The notes: generated by a model not told the origin, from the letters alone. Counted from the first letter of the stretch, positions 25,516 through 34,712 are shown. The stretch is 64,000 nt of DNA from Dehalogenimonas lykanthroporepellens BL-DC-9 (GCA_000143165.1 CP002084.1:992001-1056000), one strand, 5' to 3'. Made by a program: numbers and translations.

Positions 25516-27189
25516 TTGAACGGACTCCTCGCTGTTAAAACACGCATCATAGATATTATCGGTCAGGCTGTGGCTGAGGCTCAGGCCGCCGGTAGATTGC
25601 CAGCGGTCTCGACGCCCTCTGTCGGAGTCGAACACCCTCAGAATACAGGTCACGGCGATTACGCTTCCTCCCTGCCGCTGAAGATGGCGCGCGCCACCGG
25701 CATGAAACCGCTGGATATCGCCGCGGCCATCGTTGAGTTCATTCCAGAAATACCGGAGATCAAATCCGTGGCCGTGGCGCCGCCCGGTTTCATCAATTTC
25801 ACCCTCTCCGACGGCTGGATCATCGAACAGGTCGAAGCTGTCATCAAAACCGGCGATACCTACGGCTGTATCGACACCGGCGCCGGCCGGACTGTTCAGC
25901 TAGAATATGTTTCAGCCAACCCCACCGGACCCATCCACGTCGGCCACGGCCGGGGCGCCGTCCTGGGAAGTACGCTGGCCAGGGCTTTGCAGGCCGCCGG
26001 CTACAAGGTCCAGCAGGAATTCTACGTCAATGACGCCGGCAACCAGATAGCCTCTTTCAAGCGCTCTCTCCGGGCGCGTTACCTTCAGGCGCTGGGACGG
26101 GACGCCGAGATGCCGGCCGAGGGTTACTTCGGCCGCTATATGACCGACCTGGCCGGAGACATCGCCGCCGAACACGGTGATGCTTTCGCCAACCTGACCG
26201 AAGACGAAGCGCTGGAAAAGCTGGGCGCCATCGGCCTGGAGCGAATGCTGGGAGTTATCCGGGACGACCTGTCAGGCCTGGGCGTTAATTTCGATCGCTG
26301 GTTCTCCGAGCGGAGTCTGTTCGAAAGCGGTGAATACGAAGCCGTCATCGACCGCTTGAAGCAGAGCGGCTATATCACCGAGAAGGAAGGCGCGGTCTGG
26401 TTCGCCTCCACCGCGCTGGGCGAGAACAAAGACAACGTTATTGTCCGCTCCGACGGCACACCGACCTATTTCGCTTCCGATATTGCCTACCATTATGACA
26501 AATTCGTCAAACGCGGCTTCGATAAAGTCATCAATATCTGGGGCGCCGACCACCAGGGTCATGTCTCGCGCATGAAAGCAGTACTCCAGGCACTGGATAT
26601 CGACCCGGAGCGCCTCCACATCATCATCGCTCAGCTGGTGACCCTGCGACGAGGCGAGGAACTGGTGCGGCTGTCCAAGCGCACCGGTGACATGATAACC
26701 CTGCGGGAAGTGCTGGATGAAGTCGGCGCCGATGCCTGCCGCTTCAACTTCCTGGCCCGCGGCGCCGATTCCCAGATGGACTTCGACCTGGAGCTGGCCA
26801 AGAAGCAGTCGGCCGACAATCCGGTATATTATGTCCAGTATGCCCACGCCCGCATCTGTTCCATCATCGAACTGGCGGCCGAACGCGGCATTGACTACCA
26901 CGCCGGCGACGTCACCAGGCTGGTGGAACCGGCTGAGCTGGAACTTCTGCGGAAGATGCTGTTACTGCCGGAAGTCATCGCCCAGGTGACCGAAACGCTG
27001 GAGCCTCACCACCTGGCCTATTACGCCCAGGTGCTGGCCACCGCCTTCCACGCCTTCTACAAGGACTGCCGCGTGGTGTCCGATGACCTCTGTCTGTCGC
27101 AGGCCCGGCTCAAACTGATGTACGCCGCCCGTCGGGTGCTGGCGCGGACGCTGGAGCTGATGGGGATGTCGGCGCCGGATAAAATGTGA
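25516..27189 (+). CDS. argS: arginyl-tRNA synthetase
   Basis: Class I aminoacyl-tRNA synthetase of 557 residues. The HIGH motif appears as [14 protein letters not shown] and the KMSKS-equivalent as [13 protein letters not shown], the usual arginine variant. N-terminal Add1 domain (1-95), catalytic core, and C-terminal DALR anticodon domain (about 440-557) are all present. A TTG start follows GGAG at seven bases. It is close behind frr (59 bases) and may be read from the same transcript. Confidence 0.96.
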   Translation: MNGLLAVKTRIIDIIGQAVAEAQAAGRLPAVSTPSVGVEHPQNTGHGDYASSLPLKMARATGMKPLDIAAAIVEFIPEIPEIKSVAVAPPGFINFTLSDGWIIEQVEAVIKTGDTYGCIDTGAGRTVQLEYVSANPTGPIHVGHGRGAVLGSTLARALQAAGYKVQQEFYVNDAGNQIASFKRSLRARYLQALGRDAEMPAEGYFGRYMTDLAGDIAAEHGDAFANLTEDEALEKLGAIGLERMLGVIRDDLSGLGVNFDRWFSERSLFESGEYEAVIDRLKQSGYITEKEGAVWFASTALGENKDNVIVRSDGTPTYFASDIAYHYDKFVKRGFDKVINIWGADHQGHVSRMKAVLQALDIDPERLHIIIAQLVTLRRGEELVRLSKRTGDMITLREVLDEVGADACRFNFLARGADSQMDFDLELAKKQSADNPVYYVQYAHARICSIIELAAERGIDYHAGDVTRLVEPAELELLRKMLLLPEVIAQVTETLEPHHLAYYAQVLATAFHAFYKDCRVVSDDLCLSQARLKLMYAARRVLARTLELMGMSAPDKM

Positions 27190-27288
27190 AAAGAGGCCCA
27201 TTTGTCCATATTATCTTCACATTTTCGTTGTATAATCGCCGGATAGCAGACAGCTCACCCGATTGACACTTTTATAAGGAGCACCCGG

Positions 27289-28146
27289 ATGCAGAAATGG
27301 TTGCTGACTTTCATCATGATTATCCTGGCCGCCGGTACCGTATTCAACGGTTCGCTGTGGATGCAGGCCAATGAAAAACTGACCGATGCCGAAAGCGGCC
27401 TGACTACACTGGAGAGTAGTACCGCCGGCCTGGAAAACAGGCTTGACGACCGCCAGTCCGAAGCCGATGCCCTGGCCTCAGCCATCGCCGCGCTGGAACA
27501 GACGGTCAGCCAGTTATCCGGCGCTCCGGTTCAACCCGGCGGGGTGGATTTCGTCGCCCTGGTTGAGCAGGTAGAGCCGTCGGTGGTCTATGTTCAGACT
27601 TCGGGCCGTTTCGGCTCCGGCACCGGCTCCGGTACCATCATCCGCGCCGACGGCTATGTCCTGACCAACCAGCATGTGGTTGACGGGGCTACTTCGGTTC
27701 AGGTGACACTGATGACCGGAGAGACTTTCAACGCCACCATCGTCACCACCGACATCGACCATGATACCGCCATTCTGAAACTTAACACCAGCCGCACCGA
27801 CCTGCCGGCCATCGTCATCGGTTCGTCGTCGGCCACCCGGGTCGGCGAGCAGATACTGACCGGCGGCTTCCCGCTGGGTTCCGACCTGCCCGGCCCGGCC
27901 ACCTTCACCTCCGGCATCGTTTCCGCCATTCGCACCATGACTTCCTCGAATTCCTTTAACCCGAGTTCCTCCATCGACTACATTCAGATAGATGCCGACA
28001 TCAACCCGGGCAACTCCGGCGGTGGCCTGTTCAATACCCGGGGCGAGCTTATCGGCATCCCGTCTTACGGGTTTGCCGCCGGCATCAATACCGCGGTGCC
28101 GGTTGACGCCATCAAATCCATCATTCAGAGTGCGCTGGACAGTTGA
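27289..28146 (+). CDS. membrane-anchored trypsin-like serine protease (S1C) without PDZ
   Basis: HtrA/DegP-like protease of 285 residues. An uncleaved N-terminal anchor (4-25) is followed by a coiled coil (30-75) and the protease domain. The catalytic triad is complete: His129 in TNQHVVDG, Asp159 in DHDTAILKL, Ser244 in NPGNSGGGLF. No PDZ domain follows. A -10 box TATAAT lies at 27231-27236 and an AAGGAG before the ATG. The next gene is a diverged paralogue, one base after the stop, so the pair may work together on the outer membrane face. Confidence 0.9.
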   Translation: MQKWLLTFIMIILAAGTVFNGSLWMQANEKLTDAESGLTTLESSTAGLENRLDDRQSEADALASAIAALEQTVSQLSGAPVQPGGVDFVALVEQVEPSVVYVQTSGRFGSGTGSGTIIRADGYVLTNQHVVDGATSVQVTLMTGETFNATIVTTDIDHDTAILKLNTSRTDLPAIVIGSSSATRVGEQILTGGFPLGSDLPGPATFTSGIVSAIRTMTSSNSFNPSSSIDYIQIDADINPGNSGGGLFNTRGELIGIPSYGFAAGINTAVPVDAIKSIIQSALDS

Positions 28147-28147
28147 T

Positions 28148-28981
28148 ATGAGTCTCAGAAGCATTTTAACCGCCGCAGTCGTGACCGTCGTCATTGTCGG
28201 CAACGCGGGCATCTTTGCTACCCACGCCGGCATCGACCAGGATATCGCCGCCATTGAAGCAAAAAAGTCGTCCCTGAACGCCACGACCACGTCACTGCAA
28301 TCCGGCATCGAAGCCCTGGAACAACAACTTGGGCCAGCCATGAGCCAGGTAGCCTTGCTGTCGGCCCGGGTATCGGAACTCACTGACGGCAGGCCTGATA
28401 CCGACGCCGGCGCTTTTGCCAATCTCATCGAGTCCATTGACCCGGTGACGGTGCTGGTCAACGCCGTAGGCCCCGGGCTGCGCGGCTATGCCTCCGGTGT
28501 CATCGTCGGCTCTGACGGTTATGTCCTGACCGTACTGCATAACGTCATCAACGCCAACAGCATCAGCGTCACCCTCAATACCGGCGAAACCTACACCGCC
28601 ACCACCGTCCAGATAAACCAGACCGACAACCTGGCTCTTCTCAAGCTGGATACCAGCCGGACTGACCTGCCGGTGGCCATCCTGGGCTCGATGAGCGAAG
28701 TCCGAACCGGGGAAGCGGTCATCGCCGCCGGTTATCCGCTCAATAATGATCTGCCCGGCCCGGCCTCTTTCACCTATGGTATCGTCTCGGCCCTGCGCAC
28801 CAGCCCCGATTTCTATTTCATCCAGAGCGAAGTCCCTATTGCCCAGGGATCGGGTGGCGGCGGGCTTTTCACCATGGAGGGTAAAGTCATCGGGCTGGCC
28901 TCCCTGGCTGAGGCCGTCGGCATTTACCTGTTCGTCCCCGTCGACCTGGCCGACTCCCTGCTGGAACTTATTCCGGCCTAA
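28148..28981 (+). CDS. HtrA-like protease paralogue with displaced serine
   Basis: Paralogue of the preceding protease, 277 residues, with the same architecture (anchor 8-25, coiled coil 33-75, protease fold). His131 (LHNVINA) and Asp160 (QTDNLALLKL) are kept. The nucleophile loop reads IAQGSGGGGLF: aligned on the final LF, the serine sits one position early (Ser235) and glycine occupies the catalytic position (Gly236). It may be a pseudoprotease that regulates or stabilises the active copy, or the loop may have adjusted. The ATG at 28148 follows the upstream stop by one base. Confidence 0.85.
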   Translation: MSLRSILTAAVVTVVIVGNAGIFATHAGIDQDIAAIEAKKSSLNATTTSLQSGIEALEQQLGPAMSQVALLSARVSELTDGRPDTDAGAFANLIESIDPVTVLVNAVGPGLRGYASGVIVGSDGYVLTVLHNVINANSISVTLNTGETYTATTVQINQTDNLALLKLDTSRTDLPVAILGSMSEVRTGEAVIAAGYPLNNDLPGPASFTYGIVSALRTSPDFYFIQSEVPIAQGSGGGGLFTMEGKVIGLASLAEAVGIYLFVPVDLADSLLELIPA

Positions 28982-28989
28982 CGCAAAAA

Positions 28990-29017
28990 GGACAGACAGC
29001 GTTATGGCTGTCTGTCC
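28990..29017 (-). terminator. terminator between protease pair and flavodoxin
   Basis: Perfect 11-bp stem (GGACAGACAGC with GCTGTCTGTCC), 6-base loop. On the minus strand it is followed by CTTTTTG, so it ends the flavodoxin transcript; on the plus strand the T run is weak. Confidence 0.75.
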
Positions 29018-29052
29018 CCTGTTTACGTTATTCAGTTTTCAGTTCAGGTGGA

Positions 29053-29490
29053 TTAGCCGCCCTGGGCTACGGCAATACCGAGCTGGCGGGCGCTGATCTT
29101 GCCCTTTTCCAGTTCCGCCGGTGCCGCCAATACCCAGTCGCCGAATTTCTTCCAGCCCAGGTAGGTGGCGAATTTATCCAGCACCGCGGCGGAATCATCC
29201 GTCTCGTTGGCATGACAGATGACAGCGGCGAAGGTCAGGCCTTTCTTGATCTCTTCCCGGGCCGGCCAGATGTTCTCGAAGAACTTCTTGGTGTCGCCTG
29301 CCAGCGACTGGAACGGCTGAGTAGTTACCAGAATGAAGGCATCGGCATCTGCCAAATCACCGGCACCGGTTTCGGTGATGTTTTTGACCAGGGCTTTACC
29401 CCCGGCCTGGCCGACTCCCTCGGCGGCTGACTCGGCCAGCGCCTTGCAACTGCCGGTGAAGGACTGATAAGAGATTACGATCTTGCCCAT
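29053..29490 (-). CDS. flavodoxin
   Basis: Flavodoxin-fold FMN protein of 145 residues serving as a low-potential electron carrier. The phosphate loop SYQSFTGSCKALAE matches the T/S-x-T-G-x-T family pattern with changes; VTTQPFQSLAGDTKKFFENIW and AVICHANETDDSAA form the FMN-flanking loops. The ATG at 29490 is chosen for its AAGGAGG site. It lies 19 bases behind a MerR regulator gene on the same strand, so it is probably that regulator's target or partner. Confidence 0.85.
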   Translation of the reverse strand: MGKIVISYQSFTGSCKALAESAAEGVGQAGGKALVKNITETGAGDLADADAFILVTTQPFQSLAGDTKKFFENIWPAREEIKKGLTFAAVICHANETDDSAAVLDKFATYLGWKKFGDWVLAAPAELEKGKISARQLGIAVAQGG

Positions 29491-29509
29491 AAATAAAACC
29501 TCCTTAAGA

Positions 29510-29947
29510 TTAAATAATATGATGTTGCGGCGGGCAGGCCGCGGGACAGGCTTCAATATCACAATTAACGCAATTGGCCATCAGGGAAGAGAGTTCTTCT
29601 CTTTCGCGGCTTTCGGCCTGGAGTTCGGCAATCCGTTGACGACTGCGTTCCGCTTCCAGTCTCAGTACTTCCAGAGTATGGTTGACCCGCTCACTGCGGT
29701 CGGCGCCGTCGGCAACCAGCGCGCCCTTGATCTCTTCGAGGTCCAGCCCGACATTCCGCAGGCGTCTGACCAGCCGCACCCGGCTGACATCGCGGCCATC
29801 GTACAGCCGCATCCCCCCGGAGGTCCGTCGGGGCTTTTCCAGCAGGCCTTTTTCATCGTAAAACCGTACCGTACGGACGCTGACACCGGCGCGCCGGGCA
29901 ACTTCACCTACCTGGTAAAGGTCGTTATCAGACTGTGTCTCATCCAT
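29510..29947 (-). CDS. MerR-family regulator with C-terminal cysteine cluster
   Basis: MerR-type activator/repressor of 145 residues. The winged helix is YQVGEVARRAGVSVRTVRFYDEKGLL followed by GMRLYDGRDVSRVRLVRRLRNVGLDLEEIK. A dimerisation coiled coil follows and the C-terminus has four cysteines (NCVNCDIEACPAACPP), likely to bind a metal or a redox-sensitive centre. ATG 29947 is preferred to TTG 29953. A MerR-type dyad lies just upstream (29971-30002), implying autoregulation of the merR-flavodoxin operon. Confidence 0.87.
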   Translation of the reverse strand: MDETQSDNDLYQVGEVARRAGVSVRTVRFYDEKGLLEKPRRTSGGMRLYDGRDVSRVRLVRRLRNVGLDLEEIKGALVADGADRSERVNHTLEVLRLEAERSRQRIAELQAESREREELSSLMANCVNCDIEACPAACPPQHHII

Positions 29948-29970
29948 TACCAACTATTTTATCGCCTGTA

Positions 29971-30002
29971 TGACGTTAGTGTCAACACCTTACGTTACGT
30001 CA
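29971..30002 (-). promoter_or_regulatory. MerR-type operator/promoter
   Basis: Imperfect dyad with outer arms TGACGT and ACGTCA and inner arms GTGT/ACAC. On the minus strand it contains TTGACA with a TAAAAT 18 bases later, so the dyad covers the -35 box and part of a slightly long spacer, the arrangement MerR proteins use. Confidence 0.55.
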
Positions 30003-30071
30003 GGTGCATCATTTGAGGGGGTGTCGTAGCTGTGTTACAATGGCTCTCCGTCAAGGAGAACTTAAATATTG

Positions 30072-31046
30072 ATGAAAAAACGTGTATTTTCCGGCATCCG
30101 CCCTACCGGTCGTATTCACCTGGGCAACTATCTGGGCGCGGTACAGAACTATGTAGCCATGCAGGAAGAGTATGACTGCATCTACTCCGTCGTGGACATT
30201 CACGCCCTTACCACGCTGGAGGATACCCATCTGCTGAAGGATAACGTCCGGGAACAGGTCATCGATTTGCTGGCCGCCGGACTGGACCCTGAAAAGTGCA
30301 TTCTGTTTGTCCAGTCACATGTACCGGAGGTGATGGAGCTTTTCACCCTGCTCGGCATGGCCACTCCGCTGTCCTGGCTTCTCCGGGTGCCCACCTTCAA
30401 GGAGAAGGTGCGTCAGCAACCCCACAACGTCAATTACGGGCTGGTCGGCTACCCGGTGCTGATGACCGCCGATATCGTGCTATATAAAGCCGAAGCCATA
30501 CCCGTCGGCGAAGACCAGTTGCCCCACCTGGAACTGGCTCGCGAAATCGTTCGCCGTTTCAATGACCATTTCGGTCCGGTTTTCCCGGAACCGCAGGGCA
30601 AGCTGACCAACTTCCCGATGGTAGTCGGCCTGGACGGGCGCGACAAGATGAGCAAGTCGCTCAATAACCATATCGAGCTGGCGGCCACCCCTGAAGAAAC
30701 CCTGAAGAAGGTCATGAGCGCGGTGACCGACCCGGCCCGGCGTCTGCGCACCGACCCGGGACACCCCGAAGTCTGCAACGTCTATAAACTGCACCGCCAT
30801 TTCAGCCCGACAACAGTAGATGCTATTGCCGAAGAATGCCGCGCCGCCTCACGGGGCTGTGTGGACTGTAAGAAACAGCTCGGCGGCGCCATTAACGAAT
30901 ATCTGGCACCGCTCCGAGCCCGTCGCGCCGAGATAGCCGCTGATCAGGATTATGTCGACCGGGTCATCGCCGAAGGCGCCGCCAAAGCCCAGGCCATCGC
31001 CCGGGTCACCATCACCGAAGTCAAGGAGAAGATGGGACTGCTGTAA
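30072..31046 (+). CDS. trpS: tryptophanyl-tRNA synthetase
   Basis: Class Ic synthetase of 324 residues. The HIGH-type motif is RPTGRIHLGNYLGA and the KMSKS motif DKMSKSLNN. Length and the C-terminal helical segment (LAPLRARRAEI) are normal. A TTG at 30069 directly precedes the ATG; the AAGGAG site is 10 and 13 bases away respectively, so either may be used. It is followed 18 bases later by purU. Confidence 0.95.
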   Translation: MKKRVFSGIRPTGRIHLGNYLGAVQNYVAMQEEYDCIYSVVDIHALTTLEDTHLLKDNVREQVIDLLAAGLDPEKCILFVQSHVPEVMELFTLLGMATPLSWLLRVPTFKEKVRQQPHNVNYGLVGYPVLMTADIVLYKAEAIPVGEDQLPHLELAREIVRRFNDHFGPVFPEPQGKLTNFPMVVGLDGRDKMSKSLNNHIELAATPEETLKKVMSAVTDPARRLRTDPGHPEVCNVYKLHRHFSPTTVDAIAEECRAASRGCVDCKKQLGGAINEYLAPLRARRAEIAADQDYVDRVIAEGAAKAQAIARVTITEVKEKMGLL

Positions 31047-31064
31047 GGCGGCCTCTTACCGATA

Positions 31065-31919
31065 ATGACCACCGCCATTCTGAAAGTCAGTTGTCAGGAC
31101 CGCCCGGGCATCATCGCCGCTGTTTCCGGCTTCATCTCCGGACATCACGGCAATATCATCACGCTGGATGAGTTCGTTGACCGCCGGTCAGGCACCTTCT
31201 TCATGCGGGTGGAATGGGATATTTCGGCCTTTACCATCGACCGTGACAATATCACCCCCGCTCTCAAAAAACTGGCGGAGGCTGACAGTTTCGGCGGCAC
31301 CTGGGAAGTCTTTTTCACCGATAATCTGCCCCGCATGGGCATCATGGTCTCCAGATTCGACCACTGCCTGTGGGATCTCCTGCTACGCCATCGCGCCGGT
31401 GAACTCTCCTGTCGCATCCCGGTCATCATCAGCAACCACGATGACCTGAGATATATTGCCGATTTCTTCGACATCGACTTCCGTCACATACCGAAGACCG
31501 CCGCCACCAAAACGGCCGCTGAAAAACAGGAAATGGAACTGCTGGCCAGTTTAGATGTCGATTTTGTAGTCATGGCGCGTTATATGCAGGTCTTGAGCCC
31601 GGATTTCCTGAACCGGTATCCCAACCGCATCATCAACATCCACCATTCCTTCCTGCCTGCTTTCGAGGGGGCGCGACCATACCATCAGGCGTTCGAGAGA
31701 GGCGTCAAGATCATCGGGGCAACGGCTCACTTCGCCACCCAGGAACTGGATAAAGGCCCGATCATCCACCAGGCAACCCTGCCCATTTCTCACCAGGATA
31801 CCGTCGATGACCTGATAACCAAAGGCCGGGACATTGAAAAACGGGTGCTATCGGATGGGGTGAAGCTGTATATCGCCAACCGCGTTTTCGTCCACGGCAA
31901 CCGGACAATAATTCTGTAA
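31065..31919 (+). CDS. purU: formyltetrahydrofolate deformylase
   Basis: PurU, 284 residues: hydrolyses 10-formyl-THF to formate and THF. An N-terminal ACT domain (1-85, SCQDRPGIIAAVSGFISGHHGNI) precedes the formyltransferase-like catalytic domain with FDHCLWDLL, VVMARYMQVLS, NIHHSFLPAFEGARPYHQAF and IGATAHF...ELDKGPII. PurU supplies formate for PurT or balances one-carbon pools; relevant here because a ZTP riboswitch lies 2.7 kb away. It converges with an aminotransferase gene, five bases apart. Confidence 0.95.
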   Translation: MTTAILKVSCQDRPGIIAAVSGFISGHHGNIITLDEFVDRRSGTFFMRVEWDISAFTIDRDNITPALKKLAEADSFGGTWEVFFTDNLPRMGIMVSRFDHCLWDLLLRHRAGELSCRIPVIISNHDDLRYIADFFDIDFRHIPKTAATKTAAEKQEMELLASLDVDFVVMARYMQVLSPDFLNRYPNRIINIHHSFLPAFEGARPYHQAFERGVKIIGATAHFATQELDKGPIIHQATLPISHQDTVDDLITKGRDIEKRVLSDGVKLYIANRVFVHGNRTIIL

Positions 31920-31923
31920 CGGT

Positions 31924-33102
31924 TTACAGACGCTTCAGGAAGCGACCGATACGCTCCAGGGCTTCCTCTATCTGACTCAGCGATGTAGCGTAACAGCAAC
32001 GGAGATAACCTTCACCCTGTTGCCCGAACGCGGTGCCGGGTACAGCGGCCACTTTTTCTTCCTTGAGCAGTTTTTCAGCGAAGTCATCCGATGACAGGCC
32101 GGTGCTCTTGACCGAAGGGAAGGCATAAAAAGCCCCTTTGGGTTCGAAGCAGGACAGGCCCAGGGAATTGAAGCCGGAGACCATCACCATGCGGCGACGA
32201 TTGTAGTCCTCAACCATGTTCTGTATATCCTCTTCCCCGTTTTTCAAAGCTTCGATGGCCGCGGCCTGCCCCATTGACGAAGCGCACAGCATGGAATACT
32301 GGTGTATCTTGGTCATCCCCGCGATTATTTCAGCAGGCCCGGCGGCATAACCGATACGCCACCCGGTCATCGAATAACACTTGGAAACGCCGTTAAGGAG
32401 AATGGTGCGGTCTTTCATCCCCGGCATGCTGGCGAAAGAAGCTACGTTGATGCCGTAAGTCAGCCGGTTATATATCTCATCGGAGATGACTATCAGATTA
32501 TGCCGTTCGGCCAGAATGGCAATTTCGGCCAGTTTATCATTCGGCATGACCGCTCCGGTGGGATTGGCCGGATAACCCAGCAGTATCGCCTTGGTCTTGG
32601 GTGTGATGTACCGGGCGACATCGTTCGGATTGAGTTCGAAAGACTGGGCTTCATACGTGGGCACCGGCACCGGCACGCCACCGGCCAGCGTAATGGCGGC
32701 AGAATACGATACATAGCACGGGTCAGGTATGATGACCTCGTCCCCGGGGTCCAAAACAGCCCTGGCCGCCAGATCAAGTCCTTCGCTGACGCCGACAGTG
32801 ACCAGCAGTTCACTCTTCCAGTCATATTCCAGTTCATGGGTTGCGGCCAGGTACCGGGCGATTTCCCGTCGTAGTTCCGGCGTTCCCGAATTGGAGGTGT
32901 ACATGGTACGACCGTGCTCCAGGGCAAAAATAGCCGCTTCACGGATATGCCATGGAGTGGCATAATCCGGTTCGCCGACACCAAGGGAAATGGCGCCTTC
33001 CATGCCCGACAGCAGGTCGAAGAACTTCCGGATGCCGGAAGGCTTGATGGCCCTGACTCTTTCAGAGGTACGGGAGACGGCGGTATCGGCTTCGATAGAC
33101 AT
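31924..33102 (-). CDS. class I/II PLP aminotransferase
   Basis: Fold-type I aminotransferase of 392 residues, close in pattern to aspartate/aromatic or alanine aminotransferases of the 1-gamma type. IPDPCYVSY, GYPANPTGAVM (PLP aspartate region), LNGVSKCYSMTGWRIGY with the PLP lysine, and YLRCCYATS with the carboxylate-binding Arg are visible. Substrates are not certain. It follows an Lrp-family regulator by 12 bases, so it is probably under amino-acid-responsive control. Confidence 0.92.
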   Translation of the reverse strand: MSIEADTAVSRTSERVRAIKPSGIRKFFDLLSGMEGAISLGVGEPDYATPWHIREAAIFALEHGRTMYTSNSGTPELRREIARYLAATHELEYDWKSELLVTVGVSEGLDLAARAVLDPGDEVIIPDPCYVSYSAAITLAGGVPVPVPTYEAQSFELNPNDVARYITPKTKAILLGYPANPTGAVMPNDKLAEIAILAERHNLIVISDEIYNRLTYGINVASFASMPGMKDRTILLNGVSKCYSMTGWRIGYAAGPAEIIAGMTKIHQYSMLCASSMGQAAAIEALKNGEEDIQNMVEDYNRRRMVMVSGFNSLGLSCFEPKGAFYAFPSVKSTGLSSDDFAEKLLKEEKVAAVPGTAFGQQGEGYLRCCYATSLSQIEEALERIGRFLKRL

Positions 33103-33114
33103 ATACTCGATGAC

Positions 33115-33600
33115 TTAGAGGACGACCTGCTGGCGCTGGATTTCTTCACCGCCGACCAGGATTTCCCCGTCCTCCTTATATCTTTTCAGCATGAAATGAG
33201 TGGTGGTGCCGGTCACGCCATCTATTTGCGACAGCTTCTGGGACACAAAATTGGCCACCTGGTGCATCGTCTTGCCGGTCACCAGCACCGCCAGATCATA
33301 GGTGCCGGACATCAGGTAAACGGTTCTGGCCTCAGGAAAACGGTAGATGCGTTCAGCAATGGCATCGAATCCGGTATCCCTTTGCGGAGAAACCCTGACC
33401 TCAATGATTGCCTCAACCCGTTCATTAGATACCTTGTCCCAGTTGACCACGGTCTTATAACGAACGATGGTACCGTCGGCTTCAGCTTCGGCGATTATCT
33501 TGTTTATTTCAGTAACATCACCGCCGGTCATCCGGGCGATACCGTCGGGAGTAGCGCGAGCGTCTGTTTCCAGAATCTTGAGGATTTCCTGCTTGAGCAT
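33115..33600 (-). CDS. Lrp/AsnC-family regulator
   Basis: Leucine-responsive-type regulator of 161 residues. The N-terminal winged helix (1-60) reads LLKQEILKILETDARATPDGIARMTGGDVTEINKIIAEAEADGTIVRYKT; a C-terminal RAM/ACT-like ligand domain follows (75-150). Such proteins sense amino acids and usually regulate adjacent metabolic genes, here the downstream aminotransferase in the same operon. A TATAAT lies about 25 bases upstream and a GGGGGA site precedes the ATG. Confidence 0.92.
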   Translation of the reverse strand: MLKQEILKILETDARATPDGIARMTGGDVTEINKIIAEAEADGTIVRYKTVVNWDKVSNERVEAIIEVRVSPQRDTGFDAIAERIYRFPEARTVYLMSGTYDLAVLVTGKTMHQVANFVSQKLSQIDGVTGTTTHFMLKRYKEDGEILVGGEEIQRQQVVL

Positions 33601-33710
33601 AATCGTCCCCCCGTTACTACTGCGTACGTCATTATACGCATTCGGCCCGAAGGGTGTAAAGAGAACGACAGGTCAGCCAGCAGGTTTTCCCCTCAAGGGG
33701 ACGACCGGCA

Positions 33711-34214
33711 TTAGACGAAACGTTCGAAACGTTCTCTGGGTACCTTGCAGATGGGGCAAATATCGGGCGCCTCAGGCCGGGCGCACAGGTAGCCGCAGAC
33801 CTTGCATCTCCATACCGGCTGTGACAGCCTGACGGTTACGCCGCCCGCTGTTTCTTCTTTCTGTTCCTTCATTTCCCGGCCTCTCCTTTCCGGCACCGCT
33901 TCGGCCTGCCGTTCACCTTTTTTTATGGCCTCGTTGACATACAAACCGCAGAAGCAGGCCCCATACTCAACGACATCCGGATCCCGGTAATCACAGGGAC
34001 AGATGATATCCAGGTCTTCCTCTTTGACCCCCGAAGCCAGCCGACAGGGACAGGCCTGATAGCCATAACGGTCGATATTGACCAGCAGGCCTTCCACCAG
34101 CGACCGGGTGAACTCCCTATCCGGATTCAGGTGATAACCGCCGCTCTCGGCGTCAGCATCCAGTTGCCGATACAGACGGTCGACCGAGGCTTCATCTATA
34201 TTTCCGCCAGTCAT
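33711..34214 (-). CDS. ferredoxin-thioredoxin reductase catalytic domain fused to rubredoxin
   Basis: Fusion protein of 167 residues. Residues 1-95 form an FTR catalytic domain with [12 protein letters not shown] and CFCGLY, supplying the four Fe-S ligands and the redox-active cysteine pair. After a charged linker, residues 125-165 form a rubredoxin-like domain ([31 protein letters not shown]) with two CxxC metal knuckles. The rubredoxin is expected to pass electrons to the Fe-S centre that reduces a disulfide partner. The ATG overlaps the stop of the upstream glutaredoxin-like gene, its probable substrate. Confidence 0.9.
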   Translation of the reverse strand: MTGGNIDEASVDRLYRQLDADAESGGYHLNPDREFTRSLVEGLLVNIDRYGYQACPCRLASGVKEEDLDIICPCDYRDPDVVEYGACFCGLYVNEAIKKGERQAEAVPERRGREMKEQKEETAGGVTVRLSQPVWRCKVCGYLCARPEAPDICPICKVPRERFERFV

Positions 34215-34489
34215 GCCAGCGCCTGTCTGATTTCAGCTTCCTTGAAACCGACGATGCTTTTCTCGTTGTTTATTACCAGTGTCGGAAAGGAAGCGGCCGG
34301 GTTCCAGGCGGTAATTTCCTTGACAGCCGCCGACCTTTCTTCACCTTTGAGCAAATCCACGTCCTCATAGGCATAGGCAACACCCAGTTCATCCAGCAGT
34401 TTCTTGGTCTTGCCACACCATACACAGGTGGACAGTGCGTACAGCATAATGTCTCCTTTGTCAGTACCGGCCACTTTCACTTTCGTCAT
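34211..34489 (-). CDS. glutaredoxin-family protein
   Basis: Thioredoxin-fold protein of 92 residues with active site [10 protein letters not shown] (CxxC), cis-proline loop ASFPTLVIN and a helix [14 protein letters not shown]. The ATG at 34489 has AAGGAG six bases upstream. It overlaps the FTR-rubredoxin gene by four bases (ATGA), so the two form a coupled redox pair in which the reductase probably recycles this protein. Its own targets are unknown. Confidence 0.88.
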   Translation of the reverse strand: MTKVKVAGTDKGDIMLYALSTCVWCGKTKKLLDELGVAYAYEDVDLLKGEERSAAVKEITAWNPAASFPTLVINNEKSIVGFKEAEIRQALA

Positions 34490-34557
34490 CGGGTTCTCCT
34501 TCCTCCACTCGGTTATATCCAATTGTCCGACAAGACCGGGGCTGTGTCAAAAAATCG

Positions 34558-34586
34558 TTGACAAGACTTCCCGCCCGCCATATAGT
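34558..34586 (+). promoter_or_regulatory. promoter of the ZTP-riboswitch transcript
   Basis: TTGACA (34558-34563), 17-base spacer, TATAGT (34581-34586); predicted start near 34593, six bases before the aptamer. Confidence 0.75.
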
Positions 34587-34598
34587 GTCTTCATTGAC

Positions 34599-34671
34599 GG
34601 GACCGCGTGACTGGCGGAAGTGGAACTGACCACATGAAGTGCGGCCCGAAGTTCAGCCGACCGCCTGGGCA
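34599..34671 (+). promoter_or_regulatory. ZTP/ZMP riboswitch (pfl motif)
   Basis: Matches the pfl/ZTP aptamer. P1 is GGGACCGC (34599-34606) with GCGGCCC (34641-34647). The conserved GTGACTGGCGG follows at 34607-34617. P2 is GTGG/CCAC (34620-34623, 34630-34633). The 3' domain is CCGCCTGGGCA at 34661-34671, whose CGCC can form the pseudoknot with GGCG. The aptamer senses the purine-pathway intermediate ZMP/ZTP, which builds up when 10-formyl-THF is short. The gene it controls here is not a known folate or purine gene. Confidence 0.88.
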
Positions 34672-34698
34672 TCACCGCTCAGGCGGTTATATATTTTC
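34660..34698 (+). terminator. riboswitch expression-platform terminator
   Basis: ACCGCCTG (34660-34667) pairs with CAGGCGGT (34680-34687) and is followed by TTATATATTTT. The 5' arm is the aptamer's own CCGCCTG, so ligand binding should block the terminator and switch the gene on. Confidence 0.75.
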
Positions 34699-34712
34699 AG
34701 GAGGTTTTCAGG

